Below are positions 1-7,770 of a stretch of 35,673 nt of DNA, piece by piece. The position numbers were made by a program, and so were the translations under genes. Source of the stretch: an uncultured Eubacteriales bacterium. GTDB taxonomy: Bacteria > Bacillota_A > Clostridia > Oscillospirales > Oscillospiraceae. The notes under the pieces were generated by a model. It ran no database searches. It had not been told where the DNA came from and was given only the letters and a program-made list of their open reading frames with translations. The DNA lies in NCBI GenBank assembly GCA_949739085.1, contig CATIYU010000206.1, positions 1 through 35,673 on the forward strand, in the 5' to 3' direction. The stretch's first letter is position 1; each line of letters begins with the position of its first letter.

Positions 1-1
1 C

Positions 2-2035
2 CGCATCAAGAACCTCATCGACACTGCCCAGGCGCTGGAGGGGATGCCTCGCCACGCCTCCACCCACGCCGCCGGGGTGGTCATCACCAAACATCCGGTG
101 TATACCTATGTCCCTCTGGCCCGGAACGACGATACGATTGTCTGCCAATACTCCATGGTGACTCTGGAGGAACTTGGCCTGTTAAAAATGGACTTTTTGG
201 GCCTGAGAAACCTCACGGTCCTGGAGGACGCTGTAGCCATGGTGCGCCGTCATAAGCCGGACTTCAAGCTGGAAGAGATCCCGGAGGACGAGCAGGCGGT
301 GTTCGACATGCTCACCCAGGGGAAGACCAGCGGCGTGTTTCAGATGGAGTCTGCGGGTATGACCGGCGTGTGCGTGGGACTGAAGCCCCAGTCCATTGAG
401 GATTTGACCGCTATTGTGGCCCTGTACCGGCCCGGGCCCATGGACTCTATTCCCCGGTTCATTGCCTGTAAGCACGACCCATCCCTCATCAGCTACAAGC
501 ACCCGGCGCTGGAGCCGATTCTATCCATCACCTACGGCTGCATCGTCTACCAAGAGCAGGTCATTGAGATCTTCCGCCGCCTGGCGGGCTACTCTCTGGG
601 ACAGGCTGATATGGTGCGCCGGGCCATGAGCAAGAAAAAGGCCAAGGACATTGAGCGGGAGCGGGGGGCGTTCCTCAGCGGCGACCCGGACCGGAACATC
701 GCCGGGTGCGTGGCAAACGGTATTCCTGCGGATATTGCCCAGGCCATTTTTGACGAGATTTATGATTTTGCCAACTACGCCTTCAACAAGGCCCATGCGG
801 TGTGCTATGCCGTGGTGGCCTACCAGACCGCTTGGTTCAAACTCCACTACCCGCGGGAGTACATGGCGGCGCTGCTGACCAGCGTGCTGGGGTGGACGGA
901 GAAGGTCTCCGAATATATCAATGAATGCCGGGATATGGGCATCCCACTGCTGCCGCCGGACATAAACCAGTCCCGGGATACTTTTACTGTAGAGGCGGAG
1001 GGCATCCGGTTCGGGCTGGTTGCCATTAAGAACATTGGCCGGGGGTTCATCCAGAGCATGGTGCGGGAGCGGGAGACCGGCGGCCCCTTTACCGGCTTCC
1101 AGGACTTTTGCCAGCGGATGCAGGGCTCCGAGGTCAACAAGCGGGCGGTGGAGAATCTCATCCGGGCAGGCGCCTTTGACTGTTTTGGCTGTTACAGGAG
1201 CCAGCTGGTGGCGGTCCACGACAAGCTGCTGGACGCCATCGCCGGAAGCCGCCGCCAGAACGTGGAAGGGCAGATGGACTTTTTCGGCATGTCTCAAGGG
1301 GAGCGGCAGCCCCAGCCCTCTACGCTGGCCCTGCCGGACCTTCCGGAATTTTCTCTGGAGGAGCGGATGCGCCAGGAACGGGAGGTGGCGGGACTGTATC
1401 TCTCCGGCCACCCCATGAACGCCTACCGGGCGGCCGCCGTGGCGGCTGGCGCGGTGCCGATCGGCGCTGTGAACCAGGATTTTTCCCAGGAGGACGGGCC
1501 TGCCGCCTACCAAGACGGCCAGCAGATTACGGTGGCCGGGATTGTCAGCGCCTACCGCACCCGTACCACCCGGAACAACAGTCTCATGGCCTACGCTACG
1601 GTGGAGGACGACACCGCCTCTATTGAGCTGCTGTGCTTCAGCAGGACGCTGGAGCGGTTTGGGCGGCAGTTGGAGGAGGGGCGCGCTGTGCTGGTTCAGG
1701 GGAAGCTGTCTGTGCGGGATGAGAAGCCCCCGCAGATTCTCTGCGACGCGGTGTACGCCCTGCGGGGCGGCGGGGAGGCGCCAGAGGTCCCAGCCAAGCC
1801 CCGGGAGGGCGTTCAGGTGTTGGACGGGAAAGTCCTATGGCTCCGTCTGCCCTCTATAAATGATCCGGCTCTGGCCCATATCAACCGGGTTATCAGCATG
1901 TTTCCGGGCAGTACGCCTGCGCGGCTGGCCTTTACGGATACCGGCAAGCGGCTGGGAACCACCTGCCTGCTGGGGAAATCTCTGGTGGATGAACTGGTGG
2001 AGACGTTGGGGCAGGAGAACGTGGTGGTACAGTGA
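2..2035 (+). CDS. dnaE: DNA polymerase III subunit alpha (DnaE), 3' part
   Basis: Replicative DNA polymerase alpha subunit; the reading frame is open from the window edge (frame beginning at base 2), so the PHP domain and the first two catalytic aspartates lie upstream. The visible 677 residues contain the KMDFLGLRNLT motif, whose Asp (codon 191-193) matches the third catalytic aspartate of E. coli DnaE (D555). Next come the fingers/beta-binding region (YRPGPMDSIP, IVYQEQVIEI, FANYAFNKAHAVCYA), a helix-hairpin-helix region around bases 930-1190 (GLVAIKNIGRGFI) and an OB-fold around 1530-1770 (ITVAGIVSAYRTR to VLVQGKLSVRDEK). It ends in a C-terminal tail usual for DnaE1-type enzymes. The stop codon is at 2033-2035. 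No convincing terminator follows; the next promoter starts at 2120. Identification is very secure; only the truncation by the window is unusual. Confidence 0.97.
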   Translation, partial: RIKNLIDTAQALEGMPRHASTHAAGVVITKHPVYTYVPLARNDDTIVCQYSMVTLEELGLLKMDFLGLRNLTVLEDAVAMVRRHKPDFKLEEIPEDEQAVFDMLTQGKTSGVFQMESAGMTGVCVGLKPQSIEDLTAIVALYRPGPMDSIPRFIACKHDPSLISYKHPALEPILSITYGCIVYQEQVIEIFRRLAGYSLGQADMVRRAMSKKKAKDIERERGAFLSGDPDRNIAGCVANGIPADIAQAIFDEIYDFANYAFNKAHAVCYAVVAYQTAWFKLHYPREYMAALLTSVLGWTEKVSEYINECRDMGIPLLPPDINQSRDTFTVEAEGIRFGLVAIKNIGRGFIQSMVRERETGGPFTGFQDFCQRMQGSEVNKRAVENLIRAGAFDCFGCYRSQLVAVHDKLLDAIAGSRRQNVEGQMDFFGMSQGERQPQPSTLALPDLPEFSLEERMRQEREVAGLYLSGHPMNAYRAAAVAAGAVPIGAVNQDFSQEDGPAAYQDGQQITVAGIVSAYRTRTTRNNSLMAYATVEDDTASIELLCFSRTLERFGRQLEEGRAVLVQGKLSVRDEKPPQILCDAVYALRGGGEAPEVPAKPREGVQVLDGKVLWLRLPSINDPALAHINRVISMFPGSTPARLAFTDTGKRLGTTCLLGKSLVDELVETLGQENVVVQ

Positions 2036-2119
2036 GGCAGAAAATATGGCATAAATCCCCCGAAAGCCGGTAATTTTGCAGGGGATATAAGATAAATCCA
2101 AATACTTGAAGAGAAAGCA

Positions 2120-2148
2120 TTGAAAAAATCCAGCGCATGTGTTAAAAT
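2120..2148 (+). promoter_or_regulatory. Sigma-A type promoter for the GH19-like/bactofilin pair
   Basis: TTGAAA at 2120-2125, 17-bp spacer, TAAAAT at 2143-2148, in an AT-rich gap after dnaE. The 5' leader (about 2155-2229) contains a GC-rich self-complementary stretch around 2181-2210. Confidence 0.7.
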
Positions 2149-2229
2149 AGACATGTAAGTCTGTTTCCTCCAAAATACTTGCGCCGGGCAGGCGGCGTCC
2201 GCCCGCCGCAGCTAAGGGACGGATACACT

Positions 2230-3099
2230 ATGTATGAGCACACGAACTCAACCAGGCAGGCACGATTCCGCAGCCTCAGGCCGCTGCTTCCCCTCTGCCC
2301 GCTGTTCGCGGTGCTGACCGCCGCCATTCTACTTTGGAGCGCGGACCCTGTCCGGGCCCCTATCCGGACAGAGGAGCTACCGCTCCTCCAGGAGCAGGCA
2401 GAGGAGGTTCTGCCATTGTTGGTGACAGCGGAGCAGATGGAGAAAATGAGCTATACAGACAGTTCCTTGGGTGAAATCAAATGGGAGCTCTCCCAGGCGT
2501 CGCTGGATGAGCTGAACAATGTGCTGTGGGAGTACAGTATCACCACCCCGGAAGAGATCAGCCAGTTTCTGGCCCAGGCGGCGGTGGAGACCTCCGGCGG
2601 CCGGTGGCTGACGGAGTTGGGGGAAGAATCCTATTTCCAGCACTATGGCTACACCACGGGAACCCGCGGAGCGGGCTATTTCCACCTGACCTTTGACTAT
2701 GGCCAGATGGCCTTCTCCACTTGGATGATGAAAAAGCACGTGCCCGCGCTGAAGGACACCCCTTACCTAAACCCAGGCAGCCACAGCAAGGGGGAGATCC
2801 GGGAGGCGTACTACAGAGCGCTGTGGTCTGCGGCGAACCAGGGTGTGGACGTGTCCCGTTACTCCAGAATTGTCTACGACCCCCAGAATCCCGCCACAGG
2901 GGCCGACTATATTGCCCAGGCGTTTGCCTGGGAGAGCGCGGCCTACTACTGGCGCATCGCCGGTGTTAAAGAGGCGTTTTCCGCCCAGTCCGGGGTGGAA
3001 AATACGGATATTGCGTCCAAAATTGTGGGCGGAAGCAATTGGCAGTCCCGCCGGGAGGCCTACTTGGCCTTTTTTCCGGTGTTGAATGATCAATCATAA
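2230..3099 (+). CDS. Membrane-anchored GH19/lysozyme-like glycan hydrolase
   Basis: 289-aa protein. Residues about 19-36 (LCPLFAVLTAAILLW region) form one hydrophobic segment, so it is probably anchored or exported by an uncleaved signal. The remainder resembles the lysozyme-superfamily GH19 fold: FLAQAAVETSGG carries a candidate catalytic Glu (E120), and TRGAGYFHLTFDYGQMAF is the counterpart of the GH19/endolysin RGRGxxQLTGRxNY segment. Family knowledge suggests cleavage of peptidoglycan or chitin-type glycans outside the membrane. ATG 2230 is preferred over an upstream in-frame TTG at 2179 because a purine-rich RBS (AAGGGACGG) precedes it and because the TTG would add a proline/arginine-rich stretch lacking an RBS. 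The bactofilin gene follows after 16 bp, so co-expression is likely. The enzyme class is an inference from motif spacing; substrate is not determined. Confidence 0.65.
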   Translation: MYEHTNSTRQARFRSLRPLLPLCPLFAVLTAAILLWSADPVRAPIRTEELPLLQEQAEEVLPLLVTAEQMEKMSYTDSSLGEIKWELSQASLDELNNVLWEYSITTPEEISQFLAQAAVETSGGRWLTELGEESYFQHYGYTTGTRGAGYFHLTFDYGQMAFSTWMMKKHVPALKDTPYLNPGSHSKGEIREAYYRALWSAANQGVDVSRYSRIVYDPQNPATGADYIAQAFAWESAAYYWRIAGVKEAFSAQSGVENTDIASKIVGGSNWQSRREAYLAFFPVLNDQS

Positions 3100-3115
3100 A
3101 AAGGAGAGGTTTACT

Positions 3116-3613
3116 ATGGGATTGTTTGGCAGTAAGGTAAAGGACTTGGAGATGGAGCCTGTAGAGGCAGAGCGCGAAGAGCAGTTTGATGAGATCCCCA
3201 GCCTCCCCAGCCCCCTGAGCAGCACCGTCATCGCCACTGGCATCAAGGTTTCCGGCACGCTGGAGGGTGAGGGCGTGATTCAGGTGGAGGGGACGGTCGA
3301 GGGCGAAATTTGCCTCAAGGGGGCCCTGATTGTCACAACGACCGGCGTGGTCAAAGGGCCCGTTACGGCGGACGTGATCCAGGTAGGCGGCTGCATTGAG
3401 GGCAACTGCGTGGCCAGAGACCACATGTGCCTGGAGAAAACCGGAAGCCTGGAGGGGGATGTAACCACAATCTCCCTGGTAGTGCAGGACGGCGGACGGC
3501 TCAATGGCCGCAGCAACATGGTCAAGGAGGTCTCTGGGAAGGCTGCTCCCACCCCCAAGGAGGACTTGCAGTTTGGCCGCAATTACCAGGCAGAGGAAGA
3601 GGCGGCGGGCTGA
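3116..3613 (+). CDS. Bactofilin (polymer-forming cytoskeletal protein)
   Basis: 165-aa protein with the bactofilin (DUF583) right-handed beta-helix from about residue 35 to 145: STVIATGIKVSGTLEG, VEGTVEGEICLKG, VKGPVTADVIQVGG, IEGNCVARD and LEGDVTTISLVVQDGG follow the repeating G-x-(I/V)-x-G pattern. It is flanked by a short acidic N-terminus and a charged C-terminal tail, as in other bactofilins. Bactofilins assemble nucleotide-free filaments on the inner membrane face and commonly position peptidoglycan enzymes. ATG 3116 has RBS AAAGGAGAGG and lies 16 bp after the GH19-like gene; an in-frame upstream ATG at 3086 overlaps that gene and lacks a good RBS. A terminator follows at 3658. Pairing with a membrane-anchored wall hydrolase instead of the better-known M23 endopeptidase partner is notable. 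Confidence 0.9.
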   Translation: MGLFGSKVKDLEMEPVEAEREEQFDEIPSLPSPLSSTVIATGIKVSGTLEGEGVIQVEGTVEGEICLKGALIVTTTGVVKGPVTADVIQVGGCIEGNCVARDHMCLEKTGSLEGDVTTISLVVQDGGRLNGRSNMVKEVSGKAAPTPKEDLQFGRNYQAEEEAAG

Positions 3614-3657
3614 CCGGCCAAAATACATAGAACGGCCTTTAGAGAATAACAAACATA

Positions 3658-3697
3658 CGGGACCGGGCAGAATTCTGTCCGGTCCCGCTTTTGTTTT
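3658..3697 (+). terminator. Rho-independent terminator after bactofilin gene
   Basis: Left arm CGGGACCGG (3658-3666) pairs with CCGGTCCCG (3679-3687); the inside CAGAATTCTG is itself palindromic so the stem can extend almost to the tip. A T-rich tract follows. It lies between convergent genes and may also stop the M24 gene from the other strand. Confidence 0.85.
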
Positions 3698-3737
3698 CCG
3701 TTTATGCGCGGATGCTTACCCCATAGTGGCGGGCGGC

Positions 3738-4805
3738 TTACAGTTCAATAAGGTCGTGGGGGACGCAGACCAGGTTCTCAACGCCGCCCTCCTTGATGAT
3801 GACTTGGTCCTCAATGCGGACGCCGCCCCAGCCGGGGATGTAGAGGCCGGGCTCAATAGTGGTCACCACATTTTCTGTGTAGACGTCCGGTGCGTCCTTG
3901 CGGATAAAGGGGACCTCGTGGACAAAGAGGCCAATCCCGTGGCCAATGCCGCCGTAGTGGTAGGGGAAATAGGCGGTATCCTTGATGGCCTGGATAGAAG
4001 CCTCATAGACGTCGCCACACTTCGCGCCCGCCTTCATGACAGCCAGGGAGTCTTCCACCATCTGCTTCTCCAGCGCGTAGACCTCCTTCTGGCGGCTGCT
4101 GGCTTTGCCCACAACAACTGTGCGGGTCATGTCGCTCATGTAGCCGTTAAATTGGCAGCCGTAGTCCATCAGGACAAAGTCGCCGTACTGAATGGCGCGG
4201 TCGGAGGGAATTCCGTGGAGCAGACTTGTGTTCGGCCCAGAGATGAGGATGTTTCCATAGGGCTGGGTGTCCGCGCCCTCAAAAACCATGTAGGAAGACA
4301 GCTTTGCCGCCAGCTCTTTTTCCGTTACGCCCACGCGGATATCGTCCAGAATGCGGTAGAAGGCGCGGCAGGCGATCTCGCAGGCGGCCCGCAGATATTC
4401 GATCTCCTGGGGCGTCTTGACGCTGCGGAGCTTCTCAATTACGTTTTCTGTAGGCGTCAAGACCGCGTCTGCCGCCTCCTGTAGGGCGCGGTGCTCGTTG
4501 AAGCTCAGCACATCCGCTTCAAACGCCAGACTAGCCAGCTTTTGTTCCTTAAGGATGTGGGCAACGGCCTTCATCACGCTGCCGCCGGTGCTGCGCCAAT
4601 CGACCACGGTAAAATCCGGCGCTTCGATACCGGCCTGCTCGGTGTAGCGGGGGTCTGTGATGAGGAAGCCGCCGTTCCGGGTCATGAGCACGTAGGAATC
4701 CGCGCCCTTAAAGCCGCTGGCCCAGCGGACGTTGGGCCCCTTTTTGAGGAAGATTGCCTCTGCGGTGTTCTGGCTGAACCAGGGCAGCAGCCGTTCGTTG
4801 TACAT
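3738..4805 (-). CDS. M24 family metallopeptidase (Xaa-Pro dipeptidase/aminopeptidase)
   Basis: 355-aa pita-bread fold peptidase that removes N-terminal residues before proline or splits X-Pro dipeptides, using two divalent metals in the cytoplasm. An N-terminal creatinase-like domain (about 1-125) precedes the catalytic domain. All five metal ligands can be placed: D214 and D225 (VLMDYGCQFNGYMSD), H289 (YGGIGHGIGLFVHE), E318 (TTIEPGLYI) and E332 (GVRIEDQ). Length and spacing match bacterial PepQ/YpdF-like proteins. The start at 4805 has RBS GAAAGGGGA and an extended -10 promoter about 80 bp upstream. It is a single-gene unit convergent with the bactofilin unit. Compare the second M24 gene at 31750, which lacks one canonical ligand. 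Confidence 0.92.
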   Translation of the reverse strand: MYNERLLPWFSQNTAEAIFLKKGPNVRWASGFKGADSYVLMTRNGGFLITDPRYTEQAGIEAPDFTVVDWRSTGGSVMKAVAHILKEQKLASLAFEADVLSFNEHRALQEAADAVLTPTENVIEKLRSVKTPQEIEYLRAACEIACRAFYRILDDIRVGVTEKELAAKLSSYMVFEGADTQPYGNILISGPNTSLLHGIPSDRAIQYGDFVLMDYGCQFNGYMSDMTRTVVVGKASSRQKEVYALEKQMVEDSLAVMKAGAKCGDVYEASIQAIKDTAYFPYHYGGIGHGIGLFVHEVPFIRKDAPDVYTENVVTTIEPGLYIPGWGGVRIEDQVIIKEGGVENLVCVPHDLIEL

Positions 4806-4883
4806 AGTTTATTCCCCTTTCTTTTAATAGCTGGGCGGACCGTCCGGGAGTCTCCCCAGGCGGCGCGCAAGCTCTCCATCCGC

Positions 4884-4892
4884 ATTATAGCA
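4884..4892 (-). promoter_or_regulatory. Extended -10 promoter for the M24 peptidase gene
   Basis: On the minus strand TGCTATAAT (plus positions 4884-4892) is a perfect extended -10; no good -35 hexamer is present, as expected for this class. It lies about 80 bp before the ATG at 4805. Confidence 0.5.
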
Positions 4893-4973
4893 CAGCTTTC
4901 GCCTGAAATCTACATGACTTTGGAGTTGGGAGCCGCCGGATATCGAAATTTTTCTGTTTTTAAAAATCCGCCC

Positions 4974-5002
4974 TTTACAAACGGGGGCGGCTGTGGTATA
5001 CT
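4974..5002 (+). promoter_or_regulatory. Promoter for riboswitch-controlled cob operon
   Basis: TTTACA at 4974-4979, 17-bp spacer, TATACT at 4997-5002, directly upstream of the cobalamin aptamer. Confidence 0.7.
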
Positions 5003-5011
5003 GCAAACAAT

Positions 5012-5166
5012 TTCATATTACGTCGGCTGCGGCCGCTTAGGCGGCGCGTGGAATAGGGTGAGAGTCCCTGCGAGCCGGTCACTGTGATGCCTCCATGGAG
5101 GGGCTAAGTCAGATACACGGCAGTCAGACGGCATTCTGCCGGAACCGGAAGTGCGTATTTTGGTCC
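5012..5166 (+). ncRNA. Cobalamin (B12) riboswitch
   Basis: The leader carries the conserved cobalamin aptamer landmarks in order: GAATAGGGTGAGAGTCCC (5051-5068), the CGAGCCGGTCACTGTGATG core (5071-5089 region) and the B12-box equivalent CTAAGTCAGATACACGG (5104-5120). Paired flanks run roughly from 5020 to 5165. It sits between a sigma-A promoter and cobT, the first gene of a lower-ligand assembly operon, so B12 coenzymes should repress the operon. Two terminator-like hairpins follow (5197 and 5304). Exact aptamer ends are approximate. Confidence 0.92.
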
Positions 5167-5196
5167 GGCCCCGCTGTATTTGCGGGGCTTTCGTAT

Positions 5197-5229
5197 GCGT
5201 GTCCGCTTCGGTGGGGACGCTTTTCTTTT
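5197..5229 (+). terminator. UUCG-capped terminator in the riboswitch leader
   Basis: Imperfect stem GCGTGTCCGC / GTGGGGACGC closed by a TTCG tetraloop (5207-5210), followed by TTTTCTTTT at 5221-5229. Likely the expression platform of the cobalamin riboswitch. Confidence 0.7.
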
Positions 5230-5303
5230 GGTTTCCGCCAGTGCCAGTGGGGCGGCGCTGGGAAACATAGATTTCTCCTAATCAACGGCTCTATATGAAC
5301 CCG

Positions 5304-5342
5304 AAGGCCGTCCAGGCCGCAAGACCGCCTGGACGGCCTTTT
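5304..5342 (+). terminator. Second terminator-like hairpin before cobT
   Basis: AAGGCCGTCCAGGC pairs perfectly with GCCTGGACGGCCTT around a short loop and ends in TTTT, only about 30 bp before the cobT start. It may be a second attenuation point or a processing/stability hairpin. Confidence 0.65.
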
Positions 5343-5369
5343 GGGCCATTTACATCAGGGGGTATAGCG

Positions 5370-6440
5370 ATGGAATTTCATTCTGTGAGAGAGGCTGCGG
5401 CGGCTGTTCAGACAGATCCAGCGGAGGCGGAGGCCCGGCTGGGGGCCCGCCGGCAGTGGGCCAGCGTGGCCAAGCCCCTGGGAAGCCTTGGGCTGCTGGA
5501 AACGGCGGTGGAGGACATTGCCGCGCTGACCCGCAGTGAGGCGGTGGACATTTCCAGCCGCGTCCTGCTGCTGCTGTGCGCGGACAACGGCGTGGTCCGC
5601 CAGGGTGTCACCCAGGTGGATCATTCTGTGACCGCCGTGGTGGCCCGCAGCGCCGCGGCGGGGCAGTCCTCTGTGTGTAAGATGGCCAAGGTGGCGGGGT
5701 GCCGGGTGGCGCCGGTGGATATGGGCGTCATAGACCTGGAGCCGCTGCCAGGTGTGCTGGACCGGAGAATCGGAACCGGCACGGAGGACATCACCCAGGG
5801 CCCCGCCATGAGCAGGGAGCAGGCGGAGCGGGCCATCCTGACCGGCGTGGAGCTGGTCAGAGAGCAGAAGGCGCTGGGGGTCCAGCTACTGGCCACTGGA
5901 GAGATGGGCATTGGCAACACCACTACCAGCAGCGCTGTGAGCTGCGCGCTGTTGGGGCGGCCCCCGAGGGAGCTGACCGGCAGGGGGGCGGGGCTCTCGG
6001 ACGAGGGCCTGCGCAAAAAAATATGGGCGGTGGAGACGGCTCTTGCGGTAAACCGCCCGGACGCTGGGGACCCGGTGGACGTCCTGGCAAAGGTGGGCGG
6101 ATTCGACTTGGCGGGCCTGTGCGGGATTTTCCTGGGCGGCGCGGTCTACCGGGTGCCGGTACTGATGGACGGCCTCATCAGCACCGTGGCGGCGCTGTGC
6201 GCGGTGAGGATGTGCCCCGGCGCGGAGAAAGCGCTTTTGGCCAGCCATGTTTCCGCCGAACCGGCGGGCGCTATGGTGCTGGCGGCTCTGGGAAAAAAGC
6301 CTCTCATCACGGCGGAAATGCGCCTGGGGGAGGGGACCGGCGCGGTGGCGGCAATCCCGCTGCTGGACATGGCACTGGCGCTCTACCGGGAGGGGACCAC
6401 CTTCGCCGGGTACGGGATGGCGGCGTACACGCCCCAATGA
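5370..6440 (+). CDS. cobT: Nicotinate-nucleotide--dimethylbenzimidazole phosphoribosyltransferase
   Basis: 356-aa CobT, which activates the lower-ligand base (DMB or another benzimidazole/purine) by transferring phosphoribose from nicotinate mononucleotide to give the alpha-riboside phosphate for cobamide assembly. Diagnostic segments are KPLGSLGLLE near the N-terminus, LLLCADNGVV, the phosphate-binding GEMGIGNTTTSSAV, and RLGEGTGA, whose E321 corresponds to the catalytic Glu (E317 in Salmonella). Length is normal. ATG 5370 has an AGGGGGT RBS; an in-frame ATG at 5295 would begin inside the leader hairpin and is rejected. It is the first gene after the B12 riboswitch and is followed 26 bp later by cobU. 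Confidence 0.96.
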   Translation: MEFHSVREAAAAVQTDPAEAEARLGARRQWASVAKPLGSLGLLETAVEDIAALTRSEAVDISSRVLLLLCADNGVVRQGVTQVDHSVTAVVARSAAAGQSSVCKMAKVAGCRVAPVDMGVIDLEPLPGVLDRRIGTGTEDITQGPAMSREQAERAILTGVELVREQKALGVQLLATGEMGIGNTTTSSAVSCALLGRPPRELTGRGAGLSDEGLRKKIWAVETALAVNRPDAGDPVDVLAKVGGFDLAGLCGIFLGGAVYRVPVLMDGLISTVAALCAVRMCPGAEKALLASHVSAEPAGAMVLAALGKKPLITAEMRLGEGTGAVAAIPLLDMALALYREGTTFAGYGMAAYTPQ

Positions 6441-6466
6441 CGGACGGAAAAGGAGAGGAGCTGCCC

Positions 6467-6994
6467 ATGTTTACCCTTGTAACCGGCGGCGCGGCCAGCG
6501 GGAAGAGCGAGTATGCGGAGTCCCTGGTTCTGGCGGCGGGGGACGGGCCCAGGTACTATGTGGCCACTATGGAACCCCTGGACGGGGAGTGTCAGGTCCG
6601 GATTCAGCGGCACCGGGACATGCGGGCCCAAAAGGGATTTACCACCCTGGAACGCTACACAGATCTGGCCGGACTGCGCCTGCCGGAGCGCGGAACGGCA
6701 TTGCTGGAATGCCTGAGCAACCTGGTGGCCAACGAGCTCTACAGCCCCCGGGGCGCGGGTACGGAGCAGGGGGCGCTGGCCGCCGCAGTTCAAGGAGTGG
6801 AGGCGCTTTTGTCCCAGTGCGTGAATTTGGTGGTGGTCAGCAGCGAGGTCTTTGCCGCTGGAACGGCGTATGCCCCGGGGACGGACGCTTATCTGCGGAC
6901 GTTGGCGGGGGTCCACCGGACCCTGGCCCGGCGGGCGGACCGGGTGTGCGAGGTAGCCTGTGGCCTGCCCCGCTATTATAAAGGAGAAGCGTGA
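6467..6994 (+). CDS. cobU: Adenosylcobinamide kinase / guanylyltransferase
   Basis: 175-aa CobU, which phosphorylates adenosylcobinamide and then transfers GMP to give AdoCbi-GDP. The P-loop GGAASGKS is at residues 7-14, the guanylylated-His equivalent is H49 (RIQRHRDMR; H46 in Salmonella), and the LLECLSNLVANE motif gives E81 (E80 in Salmonella). The C-terminal segment that usually reads NEVGxGIVP is divergent here (SSEVFAAGTAYAPGT), whereas the short CobU-like protein at 7767 retains that motif. RBS is AAAAGGAGAGGAG before ATG 6467. The stop TGA shares its last base with the cobS ATG, showing translational coupling. Confidence 0.94.
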   Translation: MFTLVTGGAASGKSEYAESLVLAAGDGPRYYVATMEPLDGECQVRIQRHRDMRAQKGFTTLERYTDLAGLRLPERGTALLECLSNLVANELYSPRGAGTEQGALAAAVQGVEALLSQCVNLVVVSSEVFAAGTAYAPGTDAYLRTLAGVHRTLARRADRVCEVACGLPRYYKGEA

Positions 6995-7770
6995 TGGTGG
7001 TTTGGGAGACGGTCCTGGTGGCCTTCGCTATGTTTTCCGCCGTGCCCTCGCCTCAGCCGGTGTGGAACGAGAGGAATATGCGCTTTGCCCTGTGCGCCTT
7101 CCCGCTGGTGGGAATCCTCTGCGGCGGCGGCTGGTGGGGCTGGTGCGCTCTTTGCGGGCGCTTTGGCGTTCCGGACCTGCTCCGGGGGGCGGGGCTGTGC
7201 CTGATTCCGATGTGGGTGACTGGCGGCATCCACTTAGACGGCTACGCCGACACCTGTGACGCCCTGGCCAGCTGCGCTCCCCCAGAGAAGAAGCAGGAGA
7301 TTTTGAAGGACCCCCGCTGCGGGGCGTTTGCCGTGATCCGGCTGTGTACGTATTTTGCTGCCGGTCTGGCCCTCTGCGGGGCGCTGCGGCCAACCCGGCA
7401 GGCGCTGTGGTGCATGAGCCTGGCGTTTCTGCTGGAGCGGGAGCTGTCGGGGCTGGCTGTAAGCCGGTTTCCTCTGGCGAAGAATACCGGCCTTGCCCAC
7501 ACCTTCGCCACGGCGGCGGACCGGAAAATCGTAGGGCGCGTGCTGCTGGCGTCCGCCGTCCTGACAGGAGTGGCCATGCTGGCTGTAGGCGGCGGAGCGG
7601 GAGCGGCCATGGTCCTCGGGTGTTTGGCGGTATTCTGGAGGTATAGGGTAGTAGCGGAAAGGCAGTTTGGCGGCGTGTCTGGTGATCTGGCCGGGTGGTT
7701 CCTTCAGAAAGCGGAAATCTGGATGCTGGCGGTGCTGGTGGCCTGCCAGCAGGTGGGAGGGATACAATGA
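6994..7770 (+). CDS. cobS: Adenosylcobinamide-GDP ribazoletransferase (cobalamin synthase)
   Basis: 258-aa polytopic membrane protein that joins AdoCbi-GDP and alpha-ribazole (phosphate) in the last assembly step. The signature GGIHLDGYADTCDAL (residues about 72-86) holds the metal-binding acidic residues of the family, and FSAVPSPQPVW near the N-terminus matches the usual F(T)xxP segment. Several hydrophobic helices follow to the C-terminus. ATG 6994 overlaps the cobU stop by one base and is preceded by AAGGAGAAG; a GTG three bases earlier is an alternative. It overlaps the next gene by an ATGA junction. Confidence 0.95.
   Translation: MVVWETVLVAFAMFSAVPSPQPVWNERNMRFALCAFPLVGILCGGGWWGWCALCGRFGVPDLLRGAGLCLIPMWVTGGIHLDGYADTCDALASCAPPEKKQEILKDPRCGAFAVIRLCTYFAAGLALCGALRPTRQALWCMSLAFLLERELSGLAVSRFPLAKNTGLAHTFATAADRKIVGRVLLASAVLTGVAMLAVGGGAGAAMVLGCLAVFWRYRVVAERQFGGVSGDLAGWFLQKAEIWMLAVLVACQQVGGIQ

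Noticed and set aside
5295..5369. 25-residue N-terminal extension of CobT
   Set aside because: The extension would be translated from the leader hairpin (5304-5342), and a good RBS precedes the ATG at 5370.
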